A program made the translations under genes and the position numbers. The notes under the pieces were generated by a model that was given only the letters and a program-made list of their open reading frames with translations, was not told the origin of the DNA and searched no databases. Positions 45,766 through 54,959 of a stretch of 64,000 nt of DNA are shown here, one piece after another. Source of the DNA: Cyanobium sp. FACHB-13342 (GTDB lineage: Bacteria; Cyanobacteriota; Cyanobacteriia; PCC-6307; Cyanobiaceae); NCBI RefSeq assembly GCF_014697415.1, contig NZ_JACJRT010000011.1, positions 1 through 64,000 on the forward strand, given 5' to 3'. Position 1 is the stretch's first letter, and every line of letters begins with the position of its first letter.

Positions 45766-46331
45766 ACCAGCAGGGTGAACGAGGTGACCACCTGGTGGAA
45801 CATGTCCTTCACCTTGGCCCAGCGGATCTCGTTGGTGCTAGCGGCAAAGGTGTAGAGCCGGCCCCGGTCAAGCACCACGGTGGCCAGCTCGTGGCGGTCG
45901 CGATCGTCAAGGTGCACGGCGTACTCCAGGTCATAGAAGGTGCGAGGCCCCTCCTGGCGCTCGGACGCCTCCACCAGCTCGGCGGCCCGGCCGCTGCCCT
46001 CGGGGGCGATCACGGTGCGACGCAGCTGCTCCCCGACAGCCACCGCACTGCCGAGCTTCTCCAGGTCGTTGGTGGGGTTCACCTCGGAAATCACCAGGCT
46101 GAGGGTTTCATCGCTGTTGATCAGGTCGTGAAACACCACCTGGGGGCCGCCGCTCACCTGCACCCGGGTCCAGCCGGTGGGATAGAGGAAGGCGTAGCGC
46201 CCATCGGGGCTCTGGAAGGAATTGAGGCCGGCGGCCGTGGCGCTGCAGGCCACCAGGGCCACCGCCAACACCAGGGCAACCAGACGGGGCAAAAGGGTGC
46301 GACAAAGGGCCACGTTGCGGGAGACAGCCAT
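45762..46331 (-). CDS. Photosystem II lipoprotein PsbP-like (CyanoP)
   Basis: A 189-aa protein starting at ATG 46331. A signal sequence ends in a lipobox (LVALVLAVALVAC, lipidated Cys about 29), as in CyanoP. The mature part has the PsbP fold: SPDGRYAFLYPTGWTRVQVS, VVFHDLINSDETLSLVISEV, TFYDLEYAVHLDDRDRHEL and RLYTFAASTNEIRW. CyanoP is bound to the lumenal side of PSII assembly intermediates and helps assembly early on. The frame is open upstream to 46418 but without a signal. It lies 70 bp from the divergent pentapeptide gene. Confidence 0.92.
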   Translation of the reverse strand: MAVSRNVALCRTLLPRLVALVLAVALVACSATAAGLNSFQSPDGRYAFLYPTGWTRVQVSGGPQVVFHDLINSDETLSLVISEVNPTNDLEKLGSAVAVGEQLRRTVIAPEGSGRAAELVEASERQEGPRTFYDLEYAVHLDDRDRHELATVVLDRGRLYTFAASTNEIRWAKVKDMFHQVVTSFTLLV

Positions 46332-46401
46332 GGCTGCAGACGGATTGCGTGGCGCCATTCTGCTGGGCCGCCAGCATGGGCTCGGATCCCAGCCCCTCCG
46401 C

Positions 46402-47067
46402 ATGCCTCGCAAGCCCACCTGGGTCGACCGACAGCAACGCCGCCGCGACTCCCCCTTCTTCCGCCTGCTGGATGGCTCCTTTGTGTTCCGCCTCAGCCTG
46501 GCGGCGGCGGGGGCCCTGGCCCTGTTGATGGTGGTGAACAGCTACGCCACCTGCCGCAACCACCGTTGGGCCCAGGGGTGCCTATGGCGCGATGCGGAGG
46601 CGCTGATCAGCGTGGGCAATGTGGAATCGCTGAGCATCGTGACCGCCGCCTTCCTCTACATCCTCGAAGGCCACAAACGGCGGCAGCGGGACAACCTGGA
46701 GGCCTACGAGCTGCTGAAAACCTGCAATGAATCCAGCGCCCGTTGGCTGATGGGGCGCATCCAGGCCCTGGAGAGCCTCAATGGAGCTGGATTGCCGATC
46801 GACGGCCAGCAGCTGGCGGGCTTTGACCTGCACAACCTCCAGGCCCCCCATGGCCACTGGCATCAGGTGAACCTGGAGAACAGCGTGCTGCGCAACGCCA
46901 ACCTGGCCGGCACCGACCTCACCGGCTCCAACCTGCGCGGGGCCGATCTGCGCGGAGCCAACCTGCGCGACGCCATCCTGGACGGGGTCGATCTCACGGG
47001 GGCCCAACTGGACGGGGCCGACCTCACCGGGACCAACCTGGAGGGAGCGGGGAGCCCTGTCGGTTGA
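46402..47067 (+). CDS. Pentapeptide-repeat protein with N-terminal membrane anchor
   Basis: A 221-aa protein starting at ATG 46402. A basic N-terminus (MPRKPTWVDRQQRRRD) and a membrane helix (FRLSLAAAGALALLMVV, about residues 32-50) precede a soluble helical stretch with Cys residues. About twelve pentapeptide repeats follow from residue 140 (LAGFDLHNLQ, VLRNANLAGTDLTGSNLRGA and so on), giving a short right-handed beta-helix. Such proteins are numerous in cyanobacteria and often have no known function. A second hydrophobic segment (SIVTAAFLYIL) may also enter the membrane. The gene is divergent from cyanoP and precedes recR. Confidence 0.85.
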   Translation: MPRKPTWVDRQQRRRDSPFFRLLDGSFVFRLSLAAAGALALLMVVNSYATCRNHRWAQGCLWRDAEALISVGNVESLSIVTAAFLYILEGHKRRQRDNLEAYELLKTCNESSARWLMGRIQALESLNGAGLPIDGQQLAGFDLHNLQAPHGHWHQVNLENSVLRNANLAGTDLTGSNLRGADLRGANLRDAILDGVDLTGAQLDGADLTGTNLEGAGSPVG

Positions 47068-47129
47068 TTGGCGGTCCCGCCTAAATTCAGGGCACTTGCG
47101 GCGAATCGCTGAGCGGCTTCACCCGCCCG

Positions 47130-47708
47130 TTGGCCCGGCTGATCGACCAGTTCGAGCGCCTGCCCGGCATCGGCCCGCGCACGGCCCAGCGCCTGGCCCT
47201 CCATCTGCTGCGCCAGCCCGAAGAGCAGATCCGCAGCTTTGCCGATGCCCTGCTGGCGGCCCGCAGCCAGGTGGGCCAATGCCAGCGCTGCTTCCACCTG
47301 TCGGCCGAGCCCCTCTGCGAGATCTGCCGCAACGCCGAGCGGGGCAACGGCCAGTTGTGTGTGGTGGCCGATTCCCGCGACCTGCTGGCCATGGAGCGCA
47401 CCCGGGAGTTCAAGGGGCACTACCACGTGCTGGGCGGACTGATCTCCCCCATGGATGGCATCGGTCCCGAGCTGCTCCAGGTCCAGCCGCTGGTGCGCCG
47501 GGTGGATGCCGAGGGGATCAGTGAGGTGATCCTCGCCCTCACCCCCAGCGTGGAGGGCGACACCACCAGCCTGTACCTCGCCCGCCTGCTCAAACCCTTC
47601 ACCACCGTGAGCCGCATCGCCTACGGATTGCCGGTGGGCAGCGAACTGGAATACGCCGACGAAGTCACCCTGGCGCGGGCCTTCGAAGGACGGCGCCAGG
47701 TGGAGTGA
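47130..47708 (+). CDS. recR: Recombination protein RecR
   Basis: A 192-aa protein from TTG 47130. The helix-hairpin-helix [20 protein letters not shown] is followed by the C4 zinc finger [16 protein letters not shown] (Cys 51, 54, 63, 66). The Toprim domain ([30 protein letters not shown]) and the C-terminal [17 protein letters not shown] and [16 protein letters not shown] follow. RecR acts with RecO and RecF to load RecA at gaps. RecR proteins normally begin some residues before ARLIDQ; here the preceding in-frame codons back to CTG 47109 read [11 protein letters not shown] start is therefore possible. It is followed by lipA after 19 bp. Confidence 0.93.
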   Translation: MARLIDQFERLPGIGPRTAQRLALHLLRQPEEQIRSFADALLAARSQVGQCQRCFHLSAEPLCEICRNAERGNGQLCVVADSRDLLAMERTREFKGHYHVLGGLISPMDGIGPELLQVQPLVRRVDAEGISEVILALTPSVEGDTTSLYLARLLKPFTTVSRIAYGLPVGSELEYADEVTLARAFEGRRQVE

Positions 47709-47727
47709 CCAGGACAAACACCCTGCC

Positions 47728-48651
47728 ATGACGCGCCGATCCCGCTACACCACCATCGCCCCCGCCGAGCGTTTGCCGGCGTGGTTGCGACGCCCCGTGG
47801 GTCCTGCCTCGGCGCTGGAGGCCGTTCAGGGGGTGGTGAAGCAGCAGCGGTTGCACACAATCTGTGAGGAGGGACGCTGCCCCAACCGCGCCGAGTGCTA
47901 CGCCGCCGGCACGGCCACCTTCCTGCTGGGGGGGCCGATCTGCACCCGCAGCTGCGCCTTCTGCCAGGTGGACAAGGGGCAGGCCCCCGCCCCGCTGGAT
48001 ACGGGCGAAGCGGAGCGGGTGGCCGAAGCGGTGGCCAGCCTGCAGCTCTCCTACGTGGTGCTCACCGCCGTGGCCCGCGACGACCTGGCCGACCATGGCG
48101 CCGGCCTGTTCACCGCCGCCATGGCGGCGATTCGGCGGCGCACGCCTGGGGTGGGCATCGAAGTGCTCACCCCCGACTTCTGGGGCGGGCATCGCGACGA
48201 GGCGGAGGGATTGGATGCCCAACGGCGCCGGCTGGCCACCGTGCTGGCTGCCGCACCGGCCTGCTTCAACCACAACCTGGAAACGGTGGAGCGCCTCCAG
48301 GGCGAGGTGCGCCGCGGTGCCACCTACCGCCGCTCCCTGGGGCTGCTGGCCGCTGCCCGCGCCCTGGCGCCCACCATTCCCACCAAGAGCGGCCTGATGC
48401 TGGGACTCGGCGAAAGCCAGCAGGAGGTGCTGCAGACCCTGCGGGACCTGCGCAGCGTCGATTGCCAGCGCCTCACCCTGGGGCAATACTTGCGGCCATC
48501 GCTCTCCCACATTCCGGTTGCCCGCTACTGGACCCCGGCGGAATTCGAGGAACTGGGGGCGGCGGCCAGGGAGCTGGGATTCGCGCAGGTGCGCAGCGGC
48601 CCCCTGGTGCGCAGTAGCTACCACGCCGCCGACGGCATCGGCAGCAGCTGA
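47728..48651 (+). CDS. lipA: Lipoyl synthase LipA
   Basis: A 307-aa radical-SAM enzyme that inserts two sulfur atoms into octanoyl groups on carrier proteins. It has the auxiliary cluster motif CX4CX5C (Cys 46, 51, 57), whose sulfur is consumed, and the radical-SAM CX3CX2C (Cys 72, 76, 79). The C-terminal RSSYHA carries the conserved RSSY. Blocks [16 protein letters not shown] and VLTPDFWGG are typical. Cyanobacteria often carry two LipA paralogues, and which one this is cannot be told here. It lies between recR and the porin gene. Confidence 0.95.
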   Translation: MTRRSRYTTIAPAERLPAWLRRPVGPASALEAVQGVVKQQRLHTICEEGRCPNRAECYAAGTATFLLGGPICTRSCAFCQVDKGQAPAPLDTGEAERVAEAVASLQLSYVVLTAVARDDLADHGAGLFTAAMAAIRRRTPGVGIEVLTPDFWGGHRDEAEGLDAQRRRLATVLAAAPACFNHNLETVERLQGEVRRGATYRRSLGLLAAARALAPTIPTKSGLMLGLGESQQEVLQTLRDLRSVDCQRLTLGQYLRPSLSHIPVARYWTPAEFEELGAAARELGFAQVRSGPLVRSSYHAADGIGSS

Positions 48652-48664
48652 GCCACGCCGAGGT

Positions 48665-49954
48665 CTGGCCTGGCTGCCGTCCTGGCTCCAGTCCGGCGGA
48701 CAGCGCCTCGGCAGAGTCCTACTGATCGCCCTACTGGCGGGCAGCACCCCCGCAGGGCGCTGTGAGATGCCCGCCAAAGAGACGCTGGTGCAGGCCGAGG
48801 GACCCGACCTCAACGGCCTGCTGCAGCTGCCCGGCTGGCTGGACCTGCAACTGCAGCTGCAGGCCCAGCCGCTCGCCAATCCGGCCGGAGGCGATCGCCG
48901 GGGCGCCAGCTGGATGCAGCAGCTCAGCCTGGACGTGGTGGCGGGGCCGGGGCTGGCCAAGCCGGTGGAGCAGTGGAGCGAGGCCGACCACTGGCGCAGC
49001 CATGTACAGCTGATGCTGTTCAGCGGCAACCCCAACTGGGGCGAGGAGATCGGAGCGGCATTCCCCTTGCAGAGCACCGCCCACCCCACCGGGCTCTGGC
49101 TCACGGAAGCCAGCCTGGAGCGGCAGATGGGGAGCGGCAACGTGGCCGTGAAGGCCGGCGTGCTGTCAATCAACCCGGGCTTTGTGGAGGCACCGGTGCT
49201 GAATGCCTACGTGCACTCGGCCCTCAACAACACCCTCAACCTCAACGTAGAGGTGCTGCCGATCAACCCCTACGTCGCCCCGGGGCTGCAGGTGAGCTGG
49301 CGTCCAGAGCCCTCGGGCCGATGGGGCGAGCTGCGCTACGGCGCCTTCCTGCTCGACCCGCAGTACAACCTGGCGGCCCTGTTTGGCGTCGATCCCGACG
49401 AGAACCAGCTCAACGGCCACTCCCAGCTCCTGCAGTGGTCGTTTGATCGCCTGCCCGGGGCGGAGGCCCTGCAGCAGCCCATCCAGCGGGGAGAGCAACG
49501 GATCGCCCGTCAGCTGCCGCCGCCCCTGCTGCAGATCGCCGGCGGCTACTTGGACAACCGCACCACGGGCAATCTCAACACCGCCCTCGCCACCACCCTC
49601 ACCCTGGCGGCACCGGTGCCGCTGGGTCTCGACAACCGGCTCTGGCTGGGCGTCAACGCCGGCTTGGAGTGGGACACCAACCCGGTGCCGCTGTTCCTCA
49701 GCGGCGGCTGGCTGAGTCAGGGGATCATCCCCAGCCGGCCGCTGGATGTGCTGGCCCTGGGCGTGGGCAGCAGCCGCTTCAGCCCCAGCCTCTCACCCGG
49801 CCAGAGCAGCGAAACGGTGCTGGAGCTCAACTACAGCTGGCTGGTGAACGCCAACCTCAGCCTGCAGCCCGTGCTGCAGCTGATCCTCAATCCCGACGGC
49901 AGCTCTGCCGATCCGATCCTGGCACTGGGTCTGGGGCTGACGCTGCAGTTCTGA
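48665..49954 (+). CDS. OprB-type carbohydrate-selective porin (start uncertain)
   Basis: From CTG 48665 the protein is 429 aa and begins with a basic/hydrophobic stretch that fits a signal peptide (VLLIALLAGSTPAGRC). The first ATG, at 48767, lies after this and would lose it. The barrel shows many alternating strands ending in aromatic residues: SHVQLMLFSGNPNWGEE, GLQVSWRPEPSGRWGELRYG and the C-terminal LALGLGLTLQF, with a final Phe as in outer-membrane proteins. VLNAYVHSALNNTLN and GFVEAPVLN resemble the OprB family. There is no N-terminal SLH domain, unlike the larger cyanobacterial porins (Som type). Confidence 0.72.
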   Translation: MAWLPSWLQSGGQRLGRVLLIALLAGSTPAGRCEMPAKETLVQAEGPDLNGLLQLPGWLDLQLQLQAQPLANPAGGDRRGASWMQQLSLDVVAGPGLAKPVEQWSEADHWRSHVQLMLFSGNPNWGEEIGAAFPLQSTAHPTGLWLTEASLERQMGSGNVAVKAGVLSINPGFVEAPVLNAYVHSALNNTLNLNVEVLPINPYVAPGLQVSWRPEPSGRWGELRYGAFLLDPQYNLAALFGVDPDENQLNGHSQLLQWSFDRLPGAEALQQPIQRGEQRIARQLPPPLLQIAGGYLDNRTTGNLNTALATTLTLAAPVPLGLDNRLWLGVNAGLEWDTNPVPLFLSGGWLSQGIIPSRPLDVLALGVGSSRFSPSLSPGQSSETVLELNYSWLVNANLSLQPVLQLILNPDGSSADPILALGLGLTLQF

Positions 49955-49955
49955 G

Positions 49956-50726
49956 TCAGCCCAGCAGCAACCGATAGGCCGCCTCCAGCCGGTGAAACGC
50001 CTCGGCGTCGCCGCCCAGGTCGGGGTGGTGGGCCTTGGCCAGGCGGCGGTAGGCCCGCTTGATCATCGCCACACTCGCCCCGGGCTCCAGGCCGAGCTGC
50101 CGCAGGGCAACCGAGCGGGGGTCTGGCGCCTTGGCCTGGGCTTTGGCCTCAGCCTGGTGGTGGGACTGGGTGTGGTTCTCGGTGCGGGTACCACCACGGC
50201 GCTGATGCCGGCGCTGGCCCAGCCGCGCCTCCCGACGCAGCAACTCCTCCACCACCTGCAAGGGGGCGTCGCTCAGCCATTCCGGGGCCCGGAGGCCGTA
50301 GAGGGCGAAGGCGGCCCGCACGGCCCATCGCACCCTGCTGTGGGGCCCCCGCAGCGCTTCAGCCAACTCGGTACCCAGGCCAGGGGAGCGGCGGTCGAGC
50401 TCCTGCTCCAGGCTGAGTTCCGGATTCCACCAGCCACGGCGCAGCTCCTCAATCACCCCGCGCAAACCGGCCGGCGGCCCGATCCGCAGGGCCTGCCACT
50501 GGGGATGGGCAGCCATCGCCTCACCCCAGCGCTCCACCAGGTGGGGCGTGAGGCCATGGACAAAACGGGGCTCCGCCCGGCTGGACTGCTGCAGCTGCTC
50601 CAGCCGGCGGCGCAGGGCCCGCACCTCCCGGCGCAGGGAGTCGTTCTCGGCCAGCAGGGCCTCCACATTGCTCGTGACCGGCGGACCGTTGGAGCCGGGC
50701 CGCCAGCGACGGGGATCAAAGCCCAT
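49956..50726 (-). CDS. J-domain protein with coiled-coil N-terminus
   Basis: A 256-aa protein starting at GTG/ATG 50726. A coiled coil (about residues 20-48: VEALLAENDSLRREVRAL) is followed by a helical domain, then a His/Gln/Ala-rich disordered linker (about residues 180-205). A C-terminal J-domain carries HHPDLGG (HPD intact). The J-domain sits at the end rather than the beginning, as in DnaJ-class III co-chaperones. Its stop is convergent with the porin gene (2 bp apart), and its start overlaps the next minus-strand gene by about 10 bp. Partner unknown. Confidence 0.7.
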   Translation of the reverse strand: MGFDPRRWRPGSNGPPVTSNVEALLAENDSLRREVRALRRRLEQLQQSSRAEPRFVHGLTPHLVERWGEAMAAHPQWQALRIGPPAGLRGVIEELRRGWWNPELSLEQELDRRSPGLGTELAEALRGPHSRVRWAVRAAFALYGLRAPEWLSDAPLQVVEELLRREARLGQRRHQRRGGTRTENHTQSHHQAEAKAQAKAPDPRSVALRQLGLEPGASVAMIKRAYRRLAKAHHPDLGGDAEAFHRLEAAYRLLLG

Positions 50727-51261
50727 CCAGCCCCCCCAGACCGAGCCGGCGGGCGCTGCGTCCCAGCCCCTCCCGGCAATCGCCCCGCATCAGCAGACCG
50801 GCGCCGCCCCACACCAACCGGGGAGCCAGGTCTGCGGGCCCTGCCCCCAGGTCGCGCAGGGGCAGGAAACCCAGTTGGCGGAAATAACGCACCAGCCGGC
50901 GGTGCTGGGAATCGCTGTCGCGGATCGCCAGGATCGTGGCCTGGCGGCAGGGGGTGGCCTCCAGCGCCCAGGCAAAGCTGGCGGCGCAGATCAGCGGGCC
51001 GACGGCAGCCGTGTCCTGGCCCTGCACGCGCAGGGTGTCGAGGCGCAGGCCTGCGGCGGTGGGCAGGGCCCAGCCCTTGAGCTCCCCCAGCAGCTCCAAG
51101 CCACCCCGCCCCACCTCACTGGTTAGCCGGCGCGCCACGCCGACCCGCAGGGTCCAGGCCAGCCCCAGCGGACGGCCCACCTGCAGGCGCAGCAGCAGCC
51201 CCCGCCGAACCGCCTCGGCCTCCAGGGCCTCAAGACTGGGCTGGGGCAATGGCGCGCTCAT
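50716..51261 (-). CDS. GNAT-like N-acetyltransferase
   Basis: A 181-aa protein starting at ATG 51261, which overlaps the stop of the GST-DUF952 gene. The recognisable part is the acetyl-CoA-binding loop region with TILAIRDSDSQHRRLVRYF and the following RQLGFLPLRDLG, the GNAT motif of a helix, Arg and Gly-Phe turn. The N-terminal half is a weaker match. The substrate is unknown and I assign it only as GNAT-like. It overlaps the J-domain gene by about 10 bp and is part of the minus-strand run. Confidence 0.55.
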   Translation of the reverse strand: MSAPLPQPSLEALEAEAVRRGLLLRLQVGRPLGLAWTLRVGVARRLTSEVGRGGLELLGELKGWALPTAAGLRLDTLRVQGQDTAAVGPLICAASFAWALEATPCRQATILAIRDSDSQHRRLVRYFRQLGFLPLRDLGAGPADLAPRLVWGGAGLLMRGDCREGLGRSARRLGLGGLDGL

Positions 51262-52286
51262 GCCGCAACCCCGCGCGCCTGGCCAGCCAACTCCGGGGCG
51301 AAGGGCGCCGCCAGCAGCACCGCCTCCAGGGGCAGGGCGCCATAGAGATGGGGAAAGCGCTCGGCAGCGGCACCCGCCTGGGAATCAGCCGGCTCCCGGC
51401 GAACAGGGAGACCGGCGTTGGCCAGACGCTGGGGATCGACGGTGAGCAGGAGCAGGTCAGGCGCGGGCACATCGGCATAAAAGCGGGCGGCGGTGGCCAG
51501 CACCTGGTGGGCCTCACTGAGGTGAATGAACCCCACCGCCTCCAGGCTCAACCCCCGGGTGGAGCGGCTGTAGAGGCCGTCGGCCTTCGCCGCCTGCCAC
51601 TCCTCCCGCAAGGCCAGGTGGTAGAGCCACTGGGGGGAGCGCCAGGGGGAGCGGCCACTCCAGGGCGCTGCCATCACCGCGGCCAGCTCCGGACCCTGCA
51701 GAAAACGCCCCAGCCAGTGCTGCAGAGCCGGGAGATCAGCCAAGGCATCAAAGGCCGGCGGATCGGCCAGGCGGAACTGGCGCACGAACGGCAACAGGGA
51801 CCAGTCCGCCAGGCTGGGGCGGCTGCCCAGCAGCCAGCCCCCCGGAGCCAGGCGCCGCTCCCAGTCCCGCAGGATGGCGAGACCAGCGCGGCGATGGGGC
51901 TCGGATGGCTCGCCGGGGTAGCGGTTGGGGTATTTGAAGCGGTCGAGATGGTGCTTGAAGGGGCCGTCGTTCTCGGCGATCAGCGCCTCCATCTCCGCCA
52001 CCTCATCCCCACGCCAGCCCGCCAGCCAGCCGTGGGGATCGCCACGCTCCAGGGCCCAGTGCTGGATCGCCAGGCTTTCGTCCAGCACCCGCTGGCCTGC
52101 CACCAACACCGGCACCGTGCCCTTGGCCGAGGCTGCCAGGAGCTCGGGCGGCTTGGCCCGCAGACTCACCTCCCGCAGCTCCAGATCCACTCCGGGCTCC
52201 CAGCCCGCAGCCGCCAAGGCCAGCCGCGCCCGGATGGCATAGGGGCAGCGCCGAAAGCTGTAGAGAACCGCAGGTCCTGGCTTCAC
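51258..52286 (-). CDS. Glutathione S-transferase fused to a DUF952 domain
   Basis: From GTG 52286 (4 bp after the trhO stop) the protein is 342 aa; ATG 52319 would add 11 residues and overlap trhO. The N-terminal thioredoxin-like GST domain begins VLYSFRRCPYAIRARLAL and contains GTVPVLV and DESLAIQHWAL; the all-helical GST C-domain follows. From about residue 220 comes a DUF952-type domain: LYHLALREEWQAA, GFIHLSEAHQV, FPHLYGALPLEAV. I know DUF952 mostly as a small separate protein of unknown function. The fusion suggests its substrate is glutathione- or thiol-related. Confidence 0.8.
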   Translation of the reverse strand: MKPGPAVLYSFRRCPYAIRARLALAAAGWEPGVDLELREVSLRAKPPELLAASAKGTVPVLVAGQRVLDESLAIQHWALERGDPHGWLAGWRGDEVAEMEALIAENDGPFKHHLDRFKYPNRYPGEPSEPHRRAGLAILRDWERRLAPGGWLLGSRPSLADWSLLPFVRQFRLADPPAFDALADLPALQHWLGRFLQGPELAAVMAAPWSGRSPWRSPQWLYHLALREEWQAAKADGLYSRSTRGLSLEAVGFIHLSEAHQVLATAARFYADVPAPDLLLLTVDPQRLANAGLPVRREPADSQAGAAAERFPHLYGALPLEAVLLAAPFAPELAGQARGVAA

Positions 52287-52290
52287 CACC

Positions 52291-53235
52291 TCACCGCTCC
52301 GGTCGCGGCGTGGGTCCACCGAGATGGCACTCGCCTCGGTGACGGGCCCGCTCCATTTGGCGCTGGCGTTCGGCGAAGCGTTGCCGATCGGAATCGCTGA
52401 AACGCTCGAGGCAGTGGCGGCAGCTCACCCCCGCCACGTAACTGGCCAGCTGGCGATCGGCGGGTGAGAGCGGCAGGCCGCAGGCATGGCAGAGGCTGTG
52501 ATCGCCTGGTTCGAGCCGGTGGTTCACGGCCACCCGGTGGTCAAACACGAAGCACTCGCCCTGCCAGCGGCTGCGCTCCTCCGGGATCTCCTCCAGATAG
52601 CGCAGGATGCCCCCTTCCAGGTGGTGCACCCCCTCGAATCCCCGTTGCTGCAGATAGGCCGTGGCCTTTTCGCAGCGGATGCCACCGGTGCAGAACATGG
52701 CGATCGCCTTCGGCTGGCGCTGCTCCACCAGGGGCCGCAGTTCCTGCTCCACCCAGCGGGGAAACTCGCGGAACGTGGTGGTGCCCGGATCCAGGGCCCC
52801 CTCGAAGCTGCCGATGGCCACCTCGTAGGTGTTGCGGGTGTCGATCACCAGGGTGCCCGGGTCGGCGATCAGGGCATCCCAGTGCTCGGGCGGCACGTGG
52901 GTGCCCACCGCCGAGGCCAGATAGGGCTGCACCTGGGGCTCACCCATGGTCACGATCTCGCGCTTGAGCCGCACTTTGAGCCGGTGGAACGCCTGGGTGC
53001 CAGAGCGACTGAACTTCGCCTCCAAGCGCTCCAGGCCGGCCACCTGCCGCAGCCGCGCCAACAGCGCCTGCACGCCGGCATCCGCTCCGGCAATCGTGCC
53101 GTTCACCCCCTCCGGCGCCAACAGGATGGTGCCGCGCACCCCCTGGCCTTCCGCCAGGGCGCCGAGCTCCCGCTGCAGGTGTGGCAAGTCCCCCAGGGCG
53201 GCAAAGCGGTAGAACGCCGCCACCAGCTCGCTCAT
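52291..53235 (-). CDS. trhO: tRNA uridine(34) hydroxylase TrhO (UPF0176, rhodanese type)
   Basis: A 314-aa protein. The N-terminal domain ([19 protein letters not shown]) precedes a rhodanese domain with the catalytic Cys 182 in [18 protein letters not shown]-terminal zinc-ribbon-like part follows with cysteine pairs ([16 protein letters not shown]). TrhO hydroxylates uridine-34 of some tRNAs in an oxygen-dependent way. Length and motifs are those of the family. The start overlaps the bioB stop by 4 bp and the stop is 4 bp before the GTG start of the GST gene, so it is part of the long minus-strand operon. Confidence 0.93.
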   Translation of the reverse strand: MSELVAAFYRFAALGDLPHLQRELGALAEGQGVRGTILLAPEGVNGTIAGADAGVQALLARLRQVAGLERLEAKFSRSGTQAFHRLKVRLKREIVTMGEPQVQPYLASAVGTHVPPEHWDALIADPGTLVIDTRNTYEVAIGSFEGALDPGTTTFREFPRWVEQELRPLVEQRQPKAIAMFCTGGIRCEKATAYLQQRGFEGVHHLEGGILRYLEEIPEERSRWQGECFVFDHRVAVNHRLEPGDHSLCHACGLPLSPADRQLASYVAGVSCRHCLERFSDSDRQRFAERQRQMERARHRGECHLGGPTPRPER

Positions 53236-54185
53236 GCGGTCACCCGCACTCCGGCAGCGGCCAGCAGCTCCCGATCGGCCTCCACCGCCGGATTGCCGGT
53301 GGTGAGCAAGGTGTCGCCGTAGAAAATCGAATCGGCCCCCGCCAGCAGGCAGAGGATCTGGGCCTCCCGGCCCAGCTGCTCCCGGCCTGCACTGAGACGC
53401 ACCCGCGCGTGGGGCATCAGGATCCGGGCCGTGGCCACCATCCGCACCAGCTCGAGCGGATCCACCGGCGGCAGGTCTTCCAGGGGCGTGCCCTCCACCG
53501 CCACCAGGGCATTGATCGGCACGCTCTCCGGGTGGGGATCGAGATTGGCCAGCACCTCCAGCAACCCGGCCCGGTCAGCGTCGGTTTCGCCCATGCCGAT
53601 GATGCCGCCGCAACAGAGGGTGATGCCGGAGCGGCGCACCCGGGCCAGGGTTTCCAGGCGTTCCTGGTAGGTGCGGGTGGTGATGATCCGGTCGTAGTGC
53701 TCGGGGCTGGTGTCGAGGTTGTGGTTGTAGGCCGTGAGCCCAGCCTCCGCCAGGCGCTCGGCCTGGGAGTCGCTGAGCATGCCGGCGGTGACGCAGGCCT
53801 CCAGCCCCAGCTCCCGCACGCCACGCACCATCGCCAGCATCGCTTCAAACGGCGCCCCATCGCGGATTTCGCGCCAGGCCCAGCCCATGCAGAAGCGATG
53901 GGCACCGGCCTCCTTGGCCGCCCGGGCCCGCGCCAGCACCGGCTCCACCTCCAGCTCAGGGCGACCGGCCACGTCACTGCTGTTGTGCAGCGACTGGGGG
54001 CAGTAGGCGCAGTCCTCCTCGCAGCCGCCGGTTTTGACGCTGAGCAGGGAGGCCAACTGCACGTGGTAGCCCGGATTGGCCGCCCGGTGCACCTGCTGGG
54101 CCTGCCAGAGCAGGTCCATCAGGGGCAGCTCCAGCAGCGCCTGGATTTCGGAGCGGGACCAGTCGTGACGGGTGATCAAGGGCAT
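53232..54185 (-). CDS. bioB: Biotin synthase BioB
   Basis: A 317-aa radical-SAM enzyme that inserts sulfur into dethiobiotin. The cluster motif is CEEDCAYC (Cys 55, 59, 62) after LLSVKTGG. Further marks are [54 protein letters not shown] and [10 protein letters not shown]. These contain the conserved Cys and Arg that hold the sacrificed [2Fe-2S] cluster. Length is normal. It abuts uppS at 54186 and overlaps trhO. Confidence 0.96.
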   Translation of the reverse strand: MPLITRHDWSRSEIQALLELPLMDLLWQAQQVHRAANPGYHVQLASLLSVKTGGCEEDCAYCPQSLHNSSDVAGRPELEVEPVLARARAAKEAGAHRFCMGWAWREIRDGAPFEAMLAMVRGVRELGLEACVTAGMLSDSQAERLAEAGLTAYNHNLDTSPEHYDRIITTRTYQERLETLARVRRSGITLCCGGIIGMGETDADRAGLLEVLANLDPHPESVPINALVAVEGTPLEDLPPVDPLELVRMVATARILMPHARVRLSAGREQLGREAQILCLLAGADSIFYGDTLLTTGNPAVEADRELLAAAGVRVTA

Positions 54186-54959
54186 TCAGCAGGAATCGAC
54201 ACCGCCGAAGCGGCGCTGGCGGCTCTGATAGTCGCGCAGGGCGCCCAGTAGGGCGGCCTCGTCGAAATCGGGCCAGAGCACATCGGTGATGTGGATTTCG
54301 GCGTAGGCCAACTGCCAGAGCAGAAAGTTGCTGATGCGCCGCTCGCCGCTGGTGCGGATCAGCAGATCGGGATCCCGCTCGCCGGCCGTGAGCAGTTCGG
54401 CGCCGAAACTCTGCTCGTCGATGGCGGCCGGATCGAGCTCCCCGGCCGCGCAGCGCTCGGCCAGCCGCCGCGCCGCCCGCACCAGCTCAGCTCGACCGCC
54501 GTAGTTGGTGCAGACGTTGAAATGGATGCCGGTGTTGGCGGCTGTGCGCTCGGTGGCATCGGCGATCAGCCGTTGCAGCCCCTCGGGCAGGGGCTCGAGA
54601 TCACCCAGGAAACGGATCCGCACCTGCTCCTGCTCCAGGGCCTGAAGTTCCCGGGCCAGCACCCGCTCGAACAGGGTCATCAGGAAGCTCACCTCCTCGC
54701 CGGGGCGGCTCCAGTTTTCGGTGGAGAAGGCGTAGGCGGTGAGGGCGCCGATGCCCCAGTCGCTGCAGAGCCGCAGGGTGCGCTTGAGGGCCTCCACCCC
54801 TTCCCGGTGGCCCATCACCCGGGGCAGGTTGCGCTGCTTGGCCCAGCGCCCGTTGCCATCCATGATCACGGCCACATGGGCCGGCAGGCGCGCGGGATCG
54901 AGGCCCGCCGGAACGGGCTGGGGGGCGTTCGCAGTGGTGGTCGCCAGGGCGCGACTCAT
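54186..54959 (-). CDS. uppS: Isoprenyl transferase UppS (undecaprenyl diphosphate synthase)
   Basis: A 257-aa cis-prenyltransferase. Motifs are [19 protein letters not shown] with the catalytic Asp, [25 protein letters not shown] and, near the C-terminus, [19 protein letters not shown]. It makes the C55 lipid carrier for peptidoglycan and other wall polymers from farnesyl diphosphate. It overlaps cdaA by 4 bp on the 5' side and abuts bioB, so it is in the lysA-cdaA-uppS-bioB run. The LCP-type ligase at 35613 uses this type of carrier. Confidence 0.95.
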   Translation of the reverse strand: MSRALATTTANAPQPVPAGLDPARLPAHVAVIMDGNGRWAKQRNLPRVMGHREGVEALKRTLRLCSDWGIGALTAYAFSTENWSRPGEEVSFLMTLFERVLARELQALEQEQVRIRFLGDLEPLPEGLQRLIADATERTAANTGIHFNVCTNYGGRAELVRAARRLAERCAAGELDPAAIDEQSFGAELLTAGERDPDLLIRTSGERRISNFLLWQLAYAEIHITDVLWPDFDEAALLGALRDYQSRQRRFGGVDSC

